64,000 nucleotides of DNA, taken from an uncultured Lachnospiraceae bacterium. Its GTDB lineage: Bacteria > Bacillota > Clostridia > Lachnospirales > Lachnospiraceae. Below are positions 8,718 to 17,204 of the stretch, piece by piece. The stretch covers positions 248,001-312,000 of the forward strand of contig CAKRHW010000001.1 in the NCBI GenBank assembly GCA_934339365.1. The letters are read 5' to 3'. The position numbers were made by a program, and so were the translations under genes. The stretch's first letter is position 1. Every line of letters begins with the position of its first letter. The notes under the pieces are model-generated. The model worked only from the letters and a program-made list of their open reading frames with translations. It was not told where the DNA came from and made no database searches.

Positions 8718-8743
8718 CTTTAACCGACTCTTCCTTTATTTTC

Positions 8744-9391
8744 TTACTTTTCTTTTTTATAGCTCATGGCAATCCCATCTCCAATTGGAACAATGGTTGT
8801 CTCTAACTCTTCATGATGTTTTAAAGTATACAGATATTCTCTCATACGGCTGTGAATAGTACGATTACGCTTTATAATCCCATAACGTGATTCAATCAGC
8901 TCTCCATCCTGTAACACATTGTCCGAAATCAAAATTCCACCTGTCTGCAGCAATCTTAATATTTCTGGGAAAAAATGAATATACTGTCCTTTTGCAGCAT
9001 CCATAAAGATAAAATCAAAGGTTCCTTCTAATGTAGGTAAAATCTTCATAGCATCTCCTTCTAACAAGGAAATAACATCTTCTTTTTTTGCACGTCTGAA
9101 ATTTTCTTTTGCAATCGGGATACGTACTTCATAATTCTCAATGGTTGTAATGGTACAGTCTTCTGGCATCACTTCACTCATAATCAAAGCTGAATACCCA
9201 ACTGCTGTTCCAACTTCTAAAATTCTTTTTGGTTTTTTTGTCAAAATCATAACCCGCAAAAAACTTTCCATCTCTTTTCGAATAATCGGAACATAGTCTT
9301 TTTTTGCCTGTTCCTCTATTTCTTCTAACAGAGGGGAATTACTGCTTTCTAACGAATGCAGATAAGTTACTGTACGTTCATCCACTATCAT
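8744..9391 (-). CDS. trmR: tRNA 5-hydroxyuridine O-methyltransferase (YrrM/TrmR-like)
   Basis: A 215-residue class I SAM-dependent O-methyltransferase of the catechol-OMT-like family. SAM-binding motif I is ILEVGTAVGYSALIM, motif II follows at ITTIENYEVRIPIAKENF, and the metal-binding FDFIFMDAAKGQY and LISDNVLQDG blocks are present. In B. subtilis the equivalent YrrM (TrmR) converts 5-hydroxyuridine-34 to 5-methoxyuridine in tRNA and lies beside the hydroxylase genes. The same arrangement here, 26 bases upstream of the trhP-like gene, supports that role over a small-molecule O-methyltransferase. Confidence 0.83.
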   Translation of the reverse strand: MIVDERTVTYLHSLESSNSPLLEEIEEQAKKDYVPIIRKEMESFLRVMILTKKPKRILEVGTAVGYSALIMSEVMPEDCTITTIENYEVRIPIAKENFRRAKKEDVISLLEGDAMKILPTLEGTFDFIFMDAAKGQYIHFFPEILRLLQTGGILISDNVLQDGELIESRYGIIKRNRTIHSRMREYLYTLKHHEELETTIVPIGDGIAMSYKKEK

Positions 9392-9442
9392 TTTGTCTCC
9401 ATCCCTTTAGCCTGTTTATCTTATTCTTTCTTTGATACAGAC

Positions 9443-9889
9443 CTATTTCTTTTCTTTACTTTTTTCAGTCTGGGTTGCTTTCTTAGAAGAATTCTTCGAG
9501 TCATTACTTTCCGTCTCTGAATTATCTTCTTTATTTCCAGTCAGAATATGTATCATCTCTTCTCCACTTTGTGAAGTATTGAGTGTGTATTCCCCTGGTT
9601 TGATATTTTTTGCACCATAAATCTTAAGCTGTAACTTAAAAATAAATGCATCATCCACTAAACCATAACTTTCTAGCAGGGACGCAACATCCCCATCAGA
9701 TGCTCCCTGTGGAACAGTCACATAAATATCTTTTCCCGGAGCATCTTCAATTCCCTTTTCCGAAAAAACCCTTTGTCCATATTTATATGCCGTATGTCCT
9801 GCCACAACAAGTACCAGTACAAGTACAACATAAATAACGATTTTTACCATTGACCTTGTAAAATGCCCTGAAATTTTTTTAAGATTCAT
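9443..9889 (-). CDS. MltG/YceG-like membrane protein lacking the catalytic domain
   Basis: A 148-residue protein with one N-terminal membrane segment (VKIVIYVVLVLVLVVAGHTAY, with a few residues trimmed here) and an extracellular domain resembling the N-terminal LysM-like part of MltG: YVTVPQGASDGDVASLLESY followed by IKPGEYTLNTSQSGEEMIHIL. Full MltG endolytic transglycosylases are about 350 residues with a catalytic glutamate; that domain is absent, replaced by a Ser/Thr/Lys/Glu-rich tail. Its place between RNase J and trmR matches yrrL (mltG) of B. subtilis, so it is probably a reduced descendant. GAGGG upstream supports the start. Whether it binds peptidoglycan is unknown; enzymatic activity is unlikely. 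Confidence 0.7.
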   Translation of the reverse strand: MNLKKISGHFTRSMVKIVIYVVLVLVLVVAGHTAYKYGQRVFSEKGIEDAPGKDIYVTVPQGASDGDVASLLESYGLVDDAFIFKLQLKIYGAKNIKPGEYTLNTSQSGEEMIHILTGNKEDNSETESNDSKNSSKKATQTEKSKEKK

Positions 9890-9915
9890 CTACATTGCCC
9901 TCGTCTTTACTACAT

Positions 9916-11586
9916 CTACACTTCCATAATAATCGGGAGAATCAAAGGATTTCTCTTCATCTTCTTCCATAAAAACTCACTTAAACTGTCACGTATGACC
10001 ATCTTAATCTTGCCCCAGTCACATACCCGTTTGCTTAAGCACTCCTGTAAAGCATCATTAATTACATTGCGTGCCTCATCCATCAAATCTTCTGATTCTC
10101 TTACATAAACAAATCCACGTGATACTACATCCGGACCTGCTAAAATCTGATTGCTATGTTTCTCTAATGTAACCACTACAATGATAATTCCATTCTCCGC
10201 TAAATTCTGTCTGTCACGAAGAACAATATTTCCTACATCTCCAACACCAAGTCCATCTACTAACAGACCACCTGCTGTTACTTTTCCTGTAATCTTTGCT
10301 TCTTTTTCTCCAACGGATAAAACATCTCCATTTCTAAGAATAAAGATATTTTCTTTTGGTATTCCCATCTTTTCTGCAATTTTAGCATTCGCCTGCATAT
10401 GGCGATACTCTCCATGGACCGGCATTGCGTATTTTGGTTTGACTAAAGAATAAATGAGTTTTAATTCTTCCTGACATGCATGACCGGATACATGGGTATC
10501 CTGAAAGATTACTTCTGCACCCTTCATAGATAATTCGTTAATAATTCTTGATACTGCCTTCTCATTTCCCGGAATCGGATGGGAACTAAGCACAATTGTA
10601 TCTGTAGGTTTAATTGTTACTTTTCGATGAACAGAAGCAGCCATTCTAGATAAAGCAGCCATCGACTCGCCCTGACTTCCTGTTGTAATCAAAGCAATCT
10701 GTTCATCTGGATAATTCTTCATATATTCAATGTCAATTAACGTATTCTCCGGAATACTGATATAGCCAAGTTCATTTGCAACTGTAATAATATTGACCAT
10801 ACTGCGTCCTTCAATGATTACTTTTCTTCCATAATGATAAGCAGCATTGATAATCTGCTGGACGCGGTCCACATTTGATGCAAAAGTTGCTACAATAATA
10901 CGTCCCTGTGTATGTTCGGCAAAAATATGTTCAATCGTTTTCCCAACCGTTTTCTCAGACATGGTAAATCCTGGCTTTTCAGCATTTGTACTATCCGACA
11001 TCAGCATCAAAACACCTTTTTTCCCAATTTCACCAAATCTTGCTAAATCAATTGCATCACCAAATACCGGTGTATAATCAATTTTAAAATCTCCGGTATG
11101 CACAATAATACCTGCCGGTGAATAAATTGCCAATGCAGAAGCATCTACAATACTGTGATTCGTTTTTATGAATTCAATTCGGAAACATCCAAGATTAATA
11201 GACTGTCCATGTCTTACAACTTTTCTTTTTACCTGGTTTAACAGATTATGTTCTTTTAATTTTCCTTCTATCAAAGCCATCGTCAGCTTTGTTGTATAAA
11301 TCGGAATATTGATTTCCTTTAAAACATATGCAAGACCTCCAATATGATCTTCATGTCCATGCGTAATCACAAATCCCTTTACCTTACTGATATTTTCCTT
11401 TAAATATGTGATATCCGGAACAACTAAATCAATTCCTAACATATCATCATCCGGGAATGCCAATCCACAGTCCACTACGATAATACTATCTTCATATTCA
11501 AAGGCTGTAATATTCATTCCTATTTGCTCTAATCCACCTAGTGGAATTACCTTAACGCTTCCAACGTTTGTGTTCGCTTTACTCAA
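9916..11586 (-). CDS. rnj: Ribonuclease J
   Basis: RNase J is a metallo-beta-lactamase-fold 5' exo- and endoribonuclease central to mRNA decay and rRNA maturation in Firmicutes. The metal-binding HGHEDHIGG motif, the VHTGDFKID block and the beta-CASP region (SDSTNAEKPGFTMSE, TTGSQGESMAALSRMA, SSHPIPGNEKAV, VSGHACQEELKL) are all present. The 556-residue length and C-terminal domain are normal. The start codon is TTG at 11586, with GGAGG nine bases upstream; no ATG lies at this position. It has been inserted between the DUF1292 gene and the mltG-like gene relative to the B. subtilis order. Confidence 0.96.
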   Translation of the reverse strand: MSKANTNVGSVKVIPLGGLEQIGMNITAFEYEDSIIVVDCGLAFPDDDMLGIDLVVPDITYLKENISKVKGFVITHGHEDHIGGLAYVLKEINIPIYTTKLTMALIEGKLKEHNLLNQVKRKVVRHGQSINLGCFRIEFIKTNHSIVDASALAIYSPAGIIVHTGDFKIDYTPVFGDAIDLARFGEIGKKGVLMLMSDSTNAEKPGFTMSEKTVGKTIEHIFAEHTQGRIIVATFASNVDRVQQIINAAYHYGRKVIIEGRSMVNIITVANELGYISIPENTLIDIEYMKNYPDEQIALITTGSQGESMAALSRMAASVHRKVTIKPTDTIVLSSHPIPGNEKAVSRIINELSMKGAEVIFQDTHVSGHACQEELKLIYSLVKPKYAMPVHGEYRHMQANAKIAEKMGIPKENIFILRNGDVLSVGEKEAKITGKVTAGGLLVDGLGVGDVGNIVLRDRQNLAENGIIIVVVTLEKHSNQILAGPDVVSRGFVYVRESEDLMDEARNVINDALQECLSKRVCDWGKIKMVIRDSLSEFLWKKMKRNPLILPIIMEV

Positions 11587-11713
11587 AAATAAGCACCTCC
11601 ATTATTATGTATTCTCCGTTCTTGTGTTTCTGTTCTTCATTTCAGGCACTCTTTTTCTATATTCATTTTCTCTACATAACCAGATTCTGTTCTCTTCTAA
11701 ACGAAAAACGGTT

Positions 11714-11743
11714 CTTATAAAAGAATGGTCCTTATAAAAGAAT
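11714..11743. repeat. Short tandem direct repeat
   Basis: CTTATAAAAGAAT occurs at 11714-11726 and again at 11731-11743, 17 bases apart, just past the end of the DUF1292 gene. It may be a small local duplication; no function can be assigned. Confidence 0.6.
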
Positions 11744-11752
11744 AGATTTATC

Positions 11753-12022
11753 TTATGCTTCTATCTCAATATCATCTTCTTCTAGTTCCTGTGCAAATAC
11801 TTTTGCTACCGCATCTAATTCATTCTCATCTTCTACCATGACATATGCAGCCTGTGCACTATCTTCCTCTGATTCATCTTTTAAAATATATGCATCTGCT
11901 TCCGCCTCAGCATCATCTGTATCGGTAACTAAAAGATAATTTTTATTGTGAATTCTTGTCTCTGCAACAACAAAAAATTCTACTGTTGTATTATCATCTG
12001 TCATAAATTCAATTTTATTCAT
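11753..12022 (-). CDS. DUF1292 family protein (YrzB-like)
   Basis: A small, very acidic 89-residue protein of the DUF1292 family, known in B. subtilis as YrzB; function unknown. The typical pattern is visible: IEFMTDDNTTVEFFVVAET followed by YLLVTD and an alternating acidic/hydrophobic tail ending DDIEIEA. The ATG at 12022 (GGAAGG seven bases upstream) fits the family better than an upstream in-frame ATG at 12046. It follows ruvX by 32 bases, matching the conserved yrzL-yrrK-yrzB cluster. Confidence 0.85.
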   Translation of the reverse strand: MNKIEFMTDDNTTVEFFVVAETRIHNKNYLLVTDTDDAEAEADAYILKDESEEDSAQAAYVMVEDENELDAVAKVFAQELEEDDIEIEA

Positions 12023-12054
12023 GCAAATACCTTCCCTCTCTACCACATTTTAAA

Positions 12055-12480
12055 CTAATTATTTTCATTCATATAATCTTGTAAAATAATAGATGCCGCA
12101 ATCTGATCTACGTATTTTTTTCTTTCTTCCCGATCTACGATTCCTTTCTCTATCATAATCTCATCTGCCTCTACGGTTGTTAATCGTTCATCCCATAACA
12201 CAACGAAATAACCGGTTCGTTTTTCTAATGCTTCTTTAAACGCAATTGTCTTCTCACAACGAATTCCCTCTGTTCCATCTAAATGTCTCGGATAACCTAA
12301 AATAATCTTCTTTACCTGGTTTTCCTTAGCAATTTTCTCAATCTGTGCAATTGTCTTTTTCCATGCGTTCTCTCGTTCTCTTCTGATAATGGTAACACCA
12401 CATGCAGTAAGACCTAGTTCATCACTCACTGCCACACCTACTGTCTTAGACCCAAAATCAAGACCTAAAAGTCGTTCCAT
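12055..12480 (-). CDS. ruvX: Putative pre-16S rRNA nuclease / Holliday junction resolvase (RuvX/YqgF)
   Basis: A 141-residue RNase H-like fold protein of the YqgF/RuvX family, implicated in maturing the 16S rRNA 5' end in E. coli and in Holliday junction resolution in other species. Key features are LGLDFGSKTVGVAVSDE with the first catalytic aspartate, the GYPRHLDGT block and LWDERLTTVEADEIM with the conserved acidic pair. The ATG at 12480 is chosen because GGAGG lies six bases upstream; the in-frame extension to 12531 has no family resemblance. Part of the ireB-ruvX-DUF1292 cluster. Confidence 0.93.
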   Translation of the reverse strand: MERLLGLDFGSKTVGVAVSDELGLTACGVTIIRRERENAWKKTIAQIEKIAKENQVKKIILGYPRHLDGTEGIRCEKTIAFKEALEKRTGYFVVLWDERLTTVEADEIMIEKGIVDREERKKYVDQIAASIILQDYMNENN

Positions 12481-12707
12481 AAACGCCTCCTTATCCTCTC
12501 TGCCTGATTGCAGGTTCGTCCATAATACCAAAAATCATAAAGAGAGCTGTTATGATCCGATTCCTCTTTAACATTTTAAGCACAAAAAAGATTCTATCAT
12601 CATAATCTGTAGTACAAGATAAAAATCTGGCTCTTCAAATTATAACCATAAATACAACCTGCCCATATCCAATTCTATTCATGAAAAGTACAAAAACAAA
12701 AGAGAAC

Positions 12708-12971
12708 CTACTTCTTTAACTTATGATCAATATAATAAGTTACAGTCTCCTCTAATAATTCATCACGTTCTACTTTCATAATCAAACTTCTTGCATTCTT
12801 ATAGCTTGTAATATAAGTCGGATCTCCAGACATTATATAACCAACTATCTGATTCACAGGATTATATCCTTTCTCTGCAAGTGCTTCATACACCAACTCT
12901 AATACTTTTGACACTTCTAATTGTGTCTCCTGTGGTGCTCTGAAAAATTGTGTATTACTTAAATCACTCAT
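12708..12971 (-). CDS. ireB: IreB family regulatory phosphoprotein (YrzL/UPF0297)
   Basis: An 87-residue protein of the IreB family. In Enterococcus faecalis IreB is phosphorylated on threonines by the PASTA kinase IreK and lowers cephalosporin resistance. The conserved GYNPVNQIVGYIMSGDPTYI block and ARSLIMKVERDELLEE are clear. The N-terminal TQFF segment resembles the family; which threonine is used here cannot be told from sequence. It precedes ruvX by 227 bases, a gap in which I see no gene or clear terminator. Confidence 0.9.
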   Translation of the reverse strand: MSDLSNTQFFRAPQETQLEVSKVLELVYEALAEKGYNPVNQIVGYIMSGDPTYITSYKNARSLIMKVERDELLEETVTYYIDHKLKK

Positions 12972-13009
12972 TTCAAACCGTCCTTTAAAAATATGCTTTC
13001 CTCATTATT

Positions 13010-14338
13010 TTAATATATATTTAGTAATTCAGCAAGCACTATTTGTTTATTTAACTCTTCTCTCACAATAACACGTTCTATTCTATTCGTCAAGTCCTCA
13101 TTTGTCTGTACCGCAACCTTCAAATATTCTCTGGTATGACCCACAAAATATTCCTGTCCATCAACGGTAATCTTTTCTTCAAATAAAACTTCTGTCTCTT
13201 TTCCAATCCAGTAACTCTTATACGCATGCTCCATTTTTTCTTCTAAAGCAATGCAAAGATCACTTCGTTTTGCCTTAATCTGGTCAGGAACCTGTGGTGT
13301 CATTTTTGCTGCCCTGGTTCCTTTTCTCATCGAATATTTAAATACATGCATTTCCGCAAAATGAATTTTTTCTAAAAATTCCATAGTTTTTAAGAATTCT
13401 TCTTCTGTCTCTCCCGGAAATCCCACAATCACATCTGTCGTTAATGCCGGATGTTCAAAATACTTTCTCAGATAAATACAAATCTGTTCGAAATCCGCTG
13501 TCGTATACTGGCGGTTCATTCTTTTTAATGTCTCATCGCATCCACTTTGTAAAGACAAATGAAAATGTGGACAGACTTTTTCTAAACGACTGATTGTTTT
13601 TGCAAATTCTTCTGTAATAATTCTTGGCTCTAAAGAACCTAAACGAATTCTTTTTATCCCTTCTACCTCATGAACCGCTAATATCACATCTAACAGATTC
13701 TTTTTCTCCTCTTTAAAATCTATTCCATACGAACTGATATGAATTCCTGTTAAAACAATTTCCTGATATCCGATTTTTGCTAAACTTTCTGCTTCTTCTA
13801 CAATCTGTTCTATCTTTCTGCTTCGCACTCTTCCTCTTGCAAAAGGAATGATACAATAACTGCAAAACTGATTACATCCATCCTGGATTTTAATATACGC
13901 ACGCGTATGATCCGTTGCCTTTGTCAGTGACATTTCTTCATATTCATCTGTATGATTGATGTCGATAAAATTGTCCGTTACATTCTGTTCTTTCCGGTAC
14001 TCTTCTAAAATACTTACAATTTCTTTTTTTCTGTTATTCCCAATGACAAGATCAACCCCGGTCTCTTTCATTGCTTCTTCTCCGGCCGCCTGTGCATAGC
14101 ATCCTACTGCAACAACAATTGCATCCGGATTCATTTTTTTTGCTTTATGAAGCATTTGTCTTGATTTTCGATCTGCGATATTCGTTACTGTACACGTATT
14201 AATAATATATATTTCTGCCTTTTCCTGAAAAGGGACAATCTCATATCCGGCATCACTTAACTGCTGCATCATCACTTCCGTTTCATACGCATTTACTTTA
14301 CAGCCAAGGTTATGAAATGCTGCTCTTATTTTTTGCAT
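13010..14338 (-). CDS. mtaB: tRNA (N6-threonylcarbamoyladenosine(37)-C2)-methylthiotransferase MtaB
   Basis: MtaB is a radical-SAM methylthiotransferase that converts t6A37 to ms2t6A in tRNAs reading ANN codons. The N-terminal domain carries FHNLGCKVNAYETE and INTCTVTNIADRKSRQ with the auxiliary-cluster cysteines. The radical-SAM motif CNQFCSYCIIPFARGRVRS binds the SAM cluster, and a C-terminal TRAM-like segment (FVGHTREYLKVAVQT) contacts tRNA. I favour the ATG at 14338 (442 residues, GGAG six bases upstream); the ATG at 14350 is a near equal alternative. It has the NxxGCKVN form of MtaB rather than MiaB or RimO sequences. Confidence 0.93.
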   Translation of the reverse strand: MQKIRAAFHNLGCKVNAYETEVMMQQLSDAGYEIVPFQEKAEIYIINTCTVTNIADRKSRQMLHKAKKMNPDAIVVAVGCYAQAAGEEAMKETGVDLVIGNNRKKEIVSILEEYRKEQNVTDNFIDINHTDEYEEMSLTKATDHTRAYIKIQDGCNQFCSYCIIPFARGRVRSRKIEQIVEEAESLAKIGYQEIVLTGIHISSYGIDFKEEKKNLLDVILAVHEVEGIKRIRLGSLEPRIITEEFAKTISRLEKVCPHFHLSLQSGCDETLKRMNRQYTTADFEQICIYLRKYFEHPALTTDVIVGFPGETEEEFLKTMEFLEKIHFAEMHVFKYSMRKGTRAAKMTPQVPDQIKAKRSDLCIALEEKMEHAYKSYWIGKETEVLFEEKITVDGQEYFVGHTREYLKVAVQTNEDLTNRIERVIVREELNKQIVLAELLNIY

Positions 14339-14430
14339 ATCTTTCTCCATTCTTTCCTGTTTTTGATTCTCACGTTCTGTTCATCTCTGACAAATCCATC
14401 GTTATATCCATGATTTGTGCATAATTTATA

Positions 14431-14459
14431 TTGACTTTCATAAGCATTAAATGTACTAT
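14431..14459 (+). promoter_or_regulatory. SigA promoter of the HPr-like gene
   Basis: TTGACT (14431-14436) is spaced 17 bases from TACTAT (14454-14459). A small 6-bp hairpin (AAGTGA/TCACTT, 14466-14484) lies at the start of the transcript, and GGAGGG precedes the ATG at 14512. On the opposite strand a weaker TTGAAA-16-TACATT pair (14450-14477) could drive mtaB, so the two -10 boxes would overlap. Confidence 0.65.
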
Positions 14460-14511
14460 ATAGGTAAGTGATTTCAATTCACTTCAAACTAAATGTAGGA
14501 GGGCGATTATT

Positions 14512-14742
14512 ATGAAAACTATGTCTATTAGTCTTAATTCAATCGACAAAGTAAAATCATTCGTTAACGATATCTCTAAGTTCGATAGTGATTTCGATCT
14601 TGTATCAGGAAGATATGTTATCGATGCCAAGTCAATTATGGGTATCTTCAGCCTTGATTTATCTAAGCCAATCACATTAAATGTGCATGCCGAAGATAAC
14701 ATTGACGAAATCATGAAGGTATTAGAAGCATATAAGGCTTAG
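14512..14742 (+). CDS. HPr-like protein lacking the phosphoryl-carrier histidine (Crh-like)
   Basis: A 76-residue protein with the HPr fold pattern. The regulatory-serine block KSIMGIFSLDL (Ser41) aligns with KSIMGVMSLGI around Ser46 of B. subtilis HPr, and the C-terminal helix INIDEIMKVLEAY-like segment is in place. The active-site GIHARPAT region is replaced by NSIDKVKSF, with no histidine, so PTS phosphotransfer at His15 is not possible. B. subtilis Crh is also an HPr paralogue without that histidine and acts with CcpA in catabolite repression when phosphorylated on Ser46. A similar regulatory role is inferred, not shown. It stands alone on the plus strand with its own promoter and terminator, between leftward-reading thiI and mtaB. 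Confidence 0.8.
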   Translation: MKTMSISLNSIDKVKSFVNDISKFDSDFDLVSGRYVIDAKSIMGIFSLDLSKPITLNVHAEDNIDEIMKVLEAYKA

Positions 14743-14786
14743 TTTCTTATATCACTTCACAATTTATTGTATTTCATATACATGAC

Positions 14787-14816
14787 AGAGGACACCAGCT
14801 GGTATCCTCTTTTTTT
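14787..14816 (+). terminator. Intrinsic terminator of the HPr-like gene
   Basis: A 12-bp stem with one mismatch and no unpaired centre beyond the AGCT core (14787-14810) is followed by six or more T residues. It lies 44 bases after the HPr-like stop and next to the convergent thiI end at 14827. Confidence 0.85.
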
Positions 14817-14826
14817 ATGTCATCTG

Positions 14827-16011
14827 TTACTCACATAGAACTGTTTCAACTGAATCAATTGCTTCTTTGCAAAGCTTGTCAATCTCTTCTGCTAAACGTT
14901 CCTCATCTCTTCTAATAACTTTTAAATTCGGTTTTGTGACCGGATGTTTTGCAACAAAAATCGTACAACAGTCTTCAAATGGCTGAATACTTGTCTCATA
15001 AGTATCTATCTTTAATGCTACGTCTACAATATCCTGTTTATCAAATGCAATTAACGGACGATAAACTGGAAGTTCACAGACTTCATTGGTAGCTACGAGA
15101 CTTTGCATGGTCTGAGATGCAACCTGTCCGATGCTTTCTCCTGTTACAAGCCCTAAACATCCTGATTCCTTTGCAAGATGTTGTGCAATCCGCATCATAT
15201 ATCTTCTCATAATAATCGTCAGTTCATCATGTGGACATTTATCGTAAATATATAATTGTATCTCTGTAAAGTTTACAATATTTAGTTTCACCGGTCCTGC
15301 ATAAGCTGCAACTTTTTTTGCTAAATCTATTACTTTTTGCTTTGCTCTTTCACTGGTGTATGGTGGTGCATGGAAATAAGTTGCTTCAATCACTGCTCCT
15401 CTTTTTGCAATCATCCAGCCGGCAACCGGACTGTCAATTCCACCGGATAAAAGAAGCATGGCTTTCCCTGCTGTTCCTGTTGGCATACCACCAAGTCCCG
15501 GAAGAATTTCAGTATAAATATTAATCATGGAGCGGATCTCTACATTCACCATAATATCTGGATGATGCACATCTACTGTCATTTCCGGAAATGCATTTAA
15601 AATCGCTTCTCCTAAATCTGTATTAATCTGCATAGAATCCTTTGGATAATTTTTTCTAGAACGTCTTGCATTCACCTTAAATGTTTTTTTCTTATCTTTA
15701 TAAGTCTTATCCATATGGGAGATAACATGTTCACATAAATCATCCCAGCCTTTGTCTTCAATCTGTAACAATGGACAGATTCCAACAATTCCAAATACCT
15801 TCTGAAGTGCTTCTACTGCACCTTCATAATCATAGGATTCTCCACAATCTACATAAATTCTTCCTGACTCTTTTCTCGTATCGAATACTCCATCTACCTT
15901 TTCAAGTGCAATTCTGATTTGTTTCATAAGTGCATCTTCAAAAATATATCTGTTTTTTCCTTTTACTCCAATTTCTGCATATTTAATCAAAAATGCTTTG
16001 TACTGATTCAT
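14827..16011 (-). CDS. thiI: tRNA uracil 4-sulfurtransferase ThiI
   Basis: ThiI makes 4-thiouridine-8 in tRNA by adenylating U8 and transferring persulfide sulfur. An N-terminal ferredoxin-like/THUMP region (IKYAEIGVKGKNRYIFE and PEMTVDVHHPDIMVNVEIR) precedes the PP-loop ATP pyrophosphatase (LLLSGGIDSPVAGWMIAKRG). There is no C-terminal rhodanese domain, as in B. subtilis ThiI, so thiazole synthesis need not involve it. The ATG at 16011 (394 residues) has GGAGG six bases upstream; the in-frame extension to 16116 is basic, unlike the family, and overlaps the desulfurase gene. The cysteine desulfurase gene 20 bases upstream is the expected sulfur donor, as with NifZ-ThiI of B. subtilis. Confidence 0.96.
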   Translation of the reverse strand: MNQYKAFLIKYAEIGVKGKNRYIFEDALMKQIRIALEKVDGVFDTRKESGRIYVDCGESYDYEGAVEALQKVFGIVGICPLLQIEDKGWDDLCEHVISHMDKTYKDKKKTFKVNARRSRKNYPKDSMQINTDLGEAILNAFPEMTVDVHHPDIMVNVEIRSMINIYTEILPGLGGMPTGTAGKAMLLLSGGIDSPVAGWMIAKRGAVIEATYFHAPPYTSERAKQKVIDLAKKVAAYAGPVKLNIVNFTEIQLYIYDKCPHDELTIIMRRYMMRIAQHLAKESGCLGLVTGESIGQVASQTMQSLVATNEVCELPVYRPLIAFDKQDIVDVALKIDTYETSIQPFEDCCTIFVAKHPVTKPNLKVIRRDEERLAEEIDKLCKEAIDSVETVLCE

Positions 16012-16031
16012 TTCTATCCTCCGACTCTTTT

Positions 16032-17186
16032 TTATTTTCGTATATATAATCTTAACCGTTTCAATAATTCTTCTAATTTTTCTAAACAGCAGTCTACTTC
16101 TTCTTCTGTATTCCATGCACTGAAGCTAAATCGTAAAGTACAATCTAACAAATCCTTCTTTAAGCCGATTGCCTGTAATGTTTTACTGACTGATGGATGA
16201 TTTGAAGAACAGGCCGACCCAGCTGACACATAAATATGTTGTTCTTCTAATGCATGCAGCAATACTTCGCTTCGGATTTTAGCAAAACTTGCACTGACAA
16301 TATGAGGTGCACTTTCCGCTCCTTCTTTGCTGTTTACCTGTACATCCTGTAACTGGTTAAGCCCTGCAATCAAACGATTTTTGCATCGAATCATCTGTTC
16401 TTTATTCTTTTCTAAATGTTCATAAGCCTCTTTTGCTGCAACCCCGATTCCTGCAATTCCAGGTACATTTTCTGTTCCAGAACGCATTCCTCCCTGTTGT
16501 CCGCCACCTAAAATTAATGGATGAATTTTTGTTTTTTCTCTGCAATACAAAAATCCGACTCCTTTCGGTCCATGAATCTTATGACCACTTACACTTAACA
16601 GATCAATTCCCCATCGTTTCGGGTAAATGAGATATTTCCCAAATCCCTGAATGGAATCCACATGAAACAATGTATCCGGGTTCTTTTCCCTGACAATCTC
16701 TGCAATTTCACGAATGGGCTGCACTGCTCCAATCTCATTATTCACATGCATAATAGAAACCAATATCGTATCCTCCCGAATTGCTTCCTTTAATGCATCA
16801 AGTGAAACAATACCATTTCTGTCTACCGGCAGATATGTGATTTCAAATCCCTGCTCTTCTAAAAATTTCATTGGCTGATTTACAGAAGCATGCTCAATGG
16901 ATGAGGTAATGATATGCTTTCCTTTTCTTTGGTTTGCAAATGATGTTCCAATAATTGCTAAATTATTCGATTCTGTTCCTCCTGATGTAAAAAAGATTTC
17001 TTTATCCTGAACCTTTAAAATGTCTGCAATGTTTTTTTTCGCATCCTTTATATAATTCTCTGCTTCCATCCCTTTGGTATGCATAGCAGATGGATTCCCA
17101 TAATCTTCTAACATTGTTTTCGAAACAATCTCTGCAACTGGTGCAATGACTCTTGTTGTTGCTGAATTATCAAAATATATCTCCAC
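16032..17186 (-). CDS. Cysteine desulfurase (NifS/IscS family, ThiI partner)
   Basis: A 384-residue class V PLP enzyme that takes sulfur from cysteine as an enzyme-bound persulfide. It begins YFDNSATTRV, the PLP lysine is Lys203 in SVSGHKIHGPKG, and the catalytic cysteine is Cys326 in SAGSACSSNHPS on the flexible loop. The adjacency to thiI suggests it is dedicated to tRNA thiolation (NifZ type) rather than general Fe-S assembly; no iscU or suf genes are nearby. General-purpose IscS function cannot be excluded. Confidence 0.93.
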   Translation of the reverse strand: MEIYFDNSATTRVIAPVAEIVSKTMLEDYGNPSAMHTKGMEAENYIKDAKKNIADILKVQDKEIFFTSGGTESNNLAIIGTSFANQRKGKHIITSSIEHASVNQPMKFLEEQGFEITYLPVDRNGIVSLDALKEAIREDTILVSIMHVNNEIGAVQPIREIAEIVREKNPDTLFHVDSIQGFGKYLIYPKRWGIDLLSVSGHKIHGPKGVGFLYCREKTKIHPLILGGGQQGGMRSGTENVPGIAGIGVAAKEAYEHLEKNKEQMIRCKNRLIAGLNQLQDVQVNSKEGAESAPHIVSASFAKIRSEVLLHALEEQHIYVSAGSACSSNHPSVSKTLQAIGLKKDLLDCTLRFSFSAWNTEEEVDCCLEKLEELLKRLRLYIRK

Positions 17187-17204
17187 GTTTCTTTCCTCTT
17201 TCCT

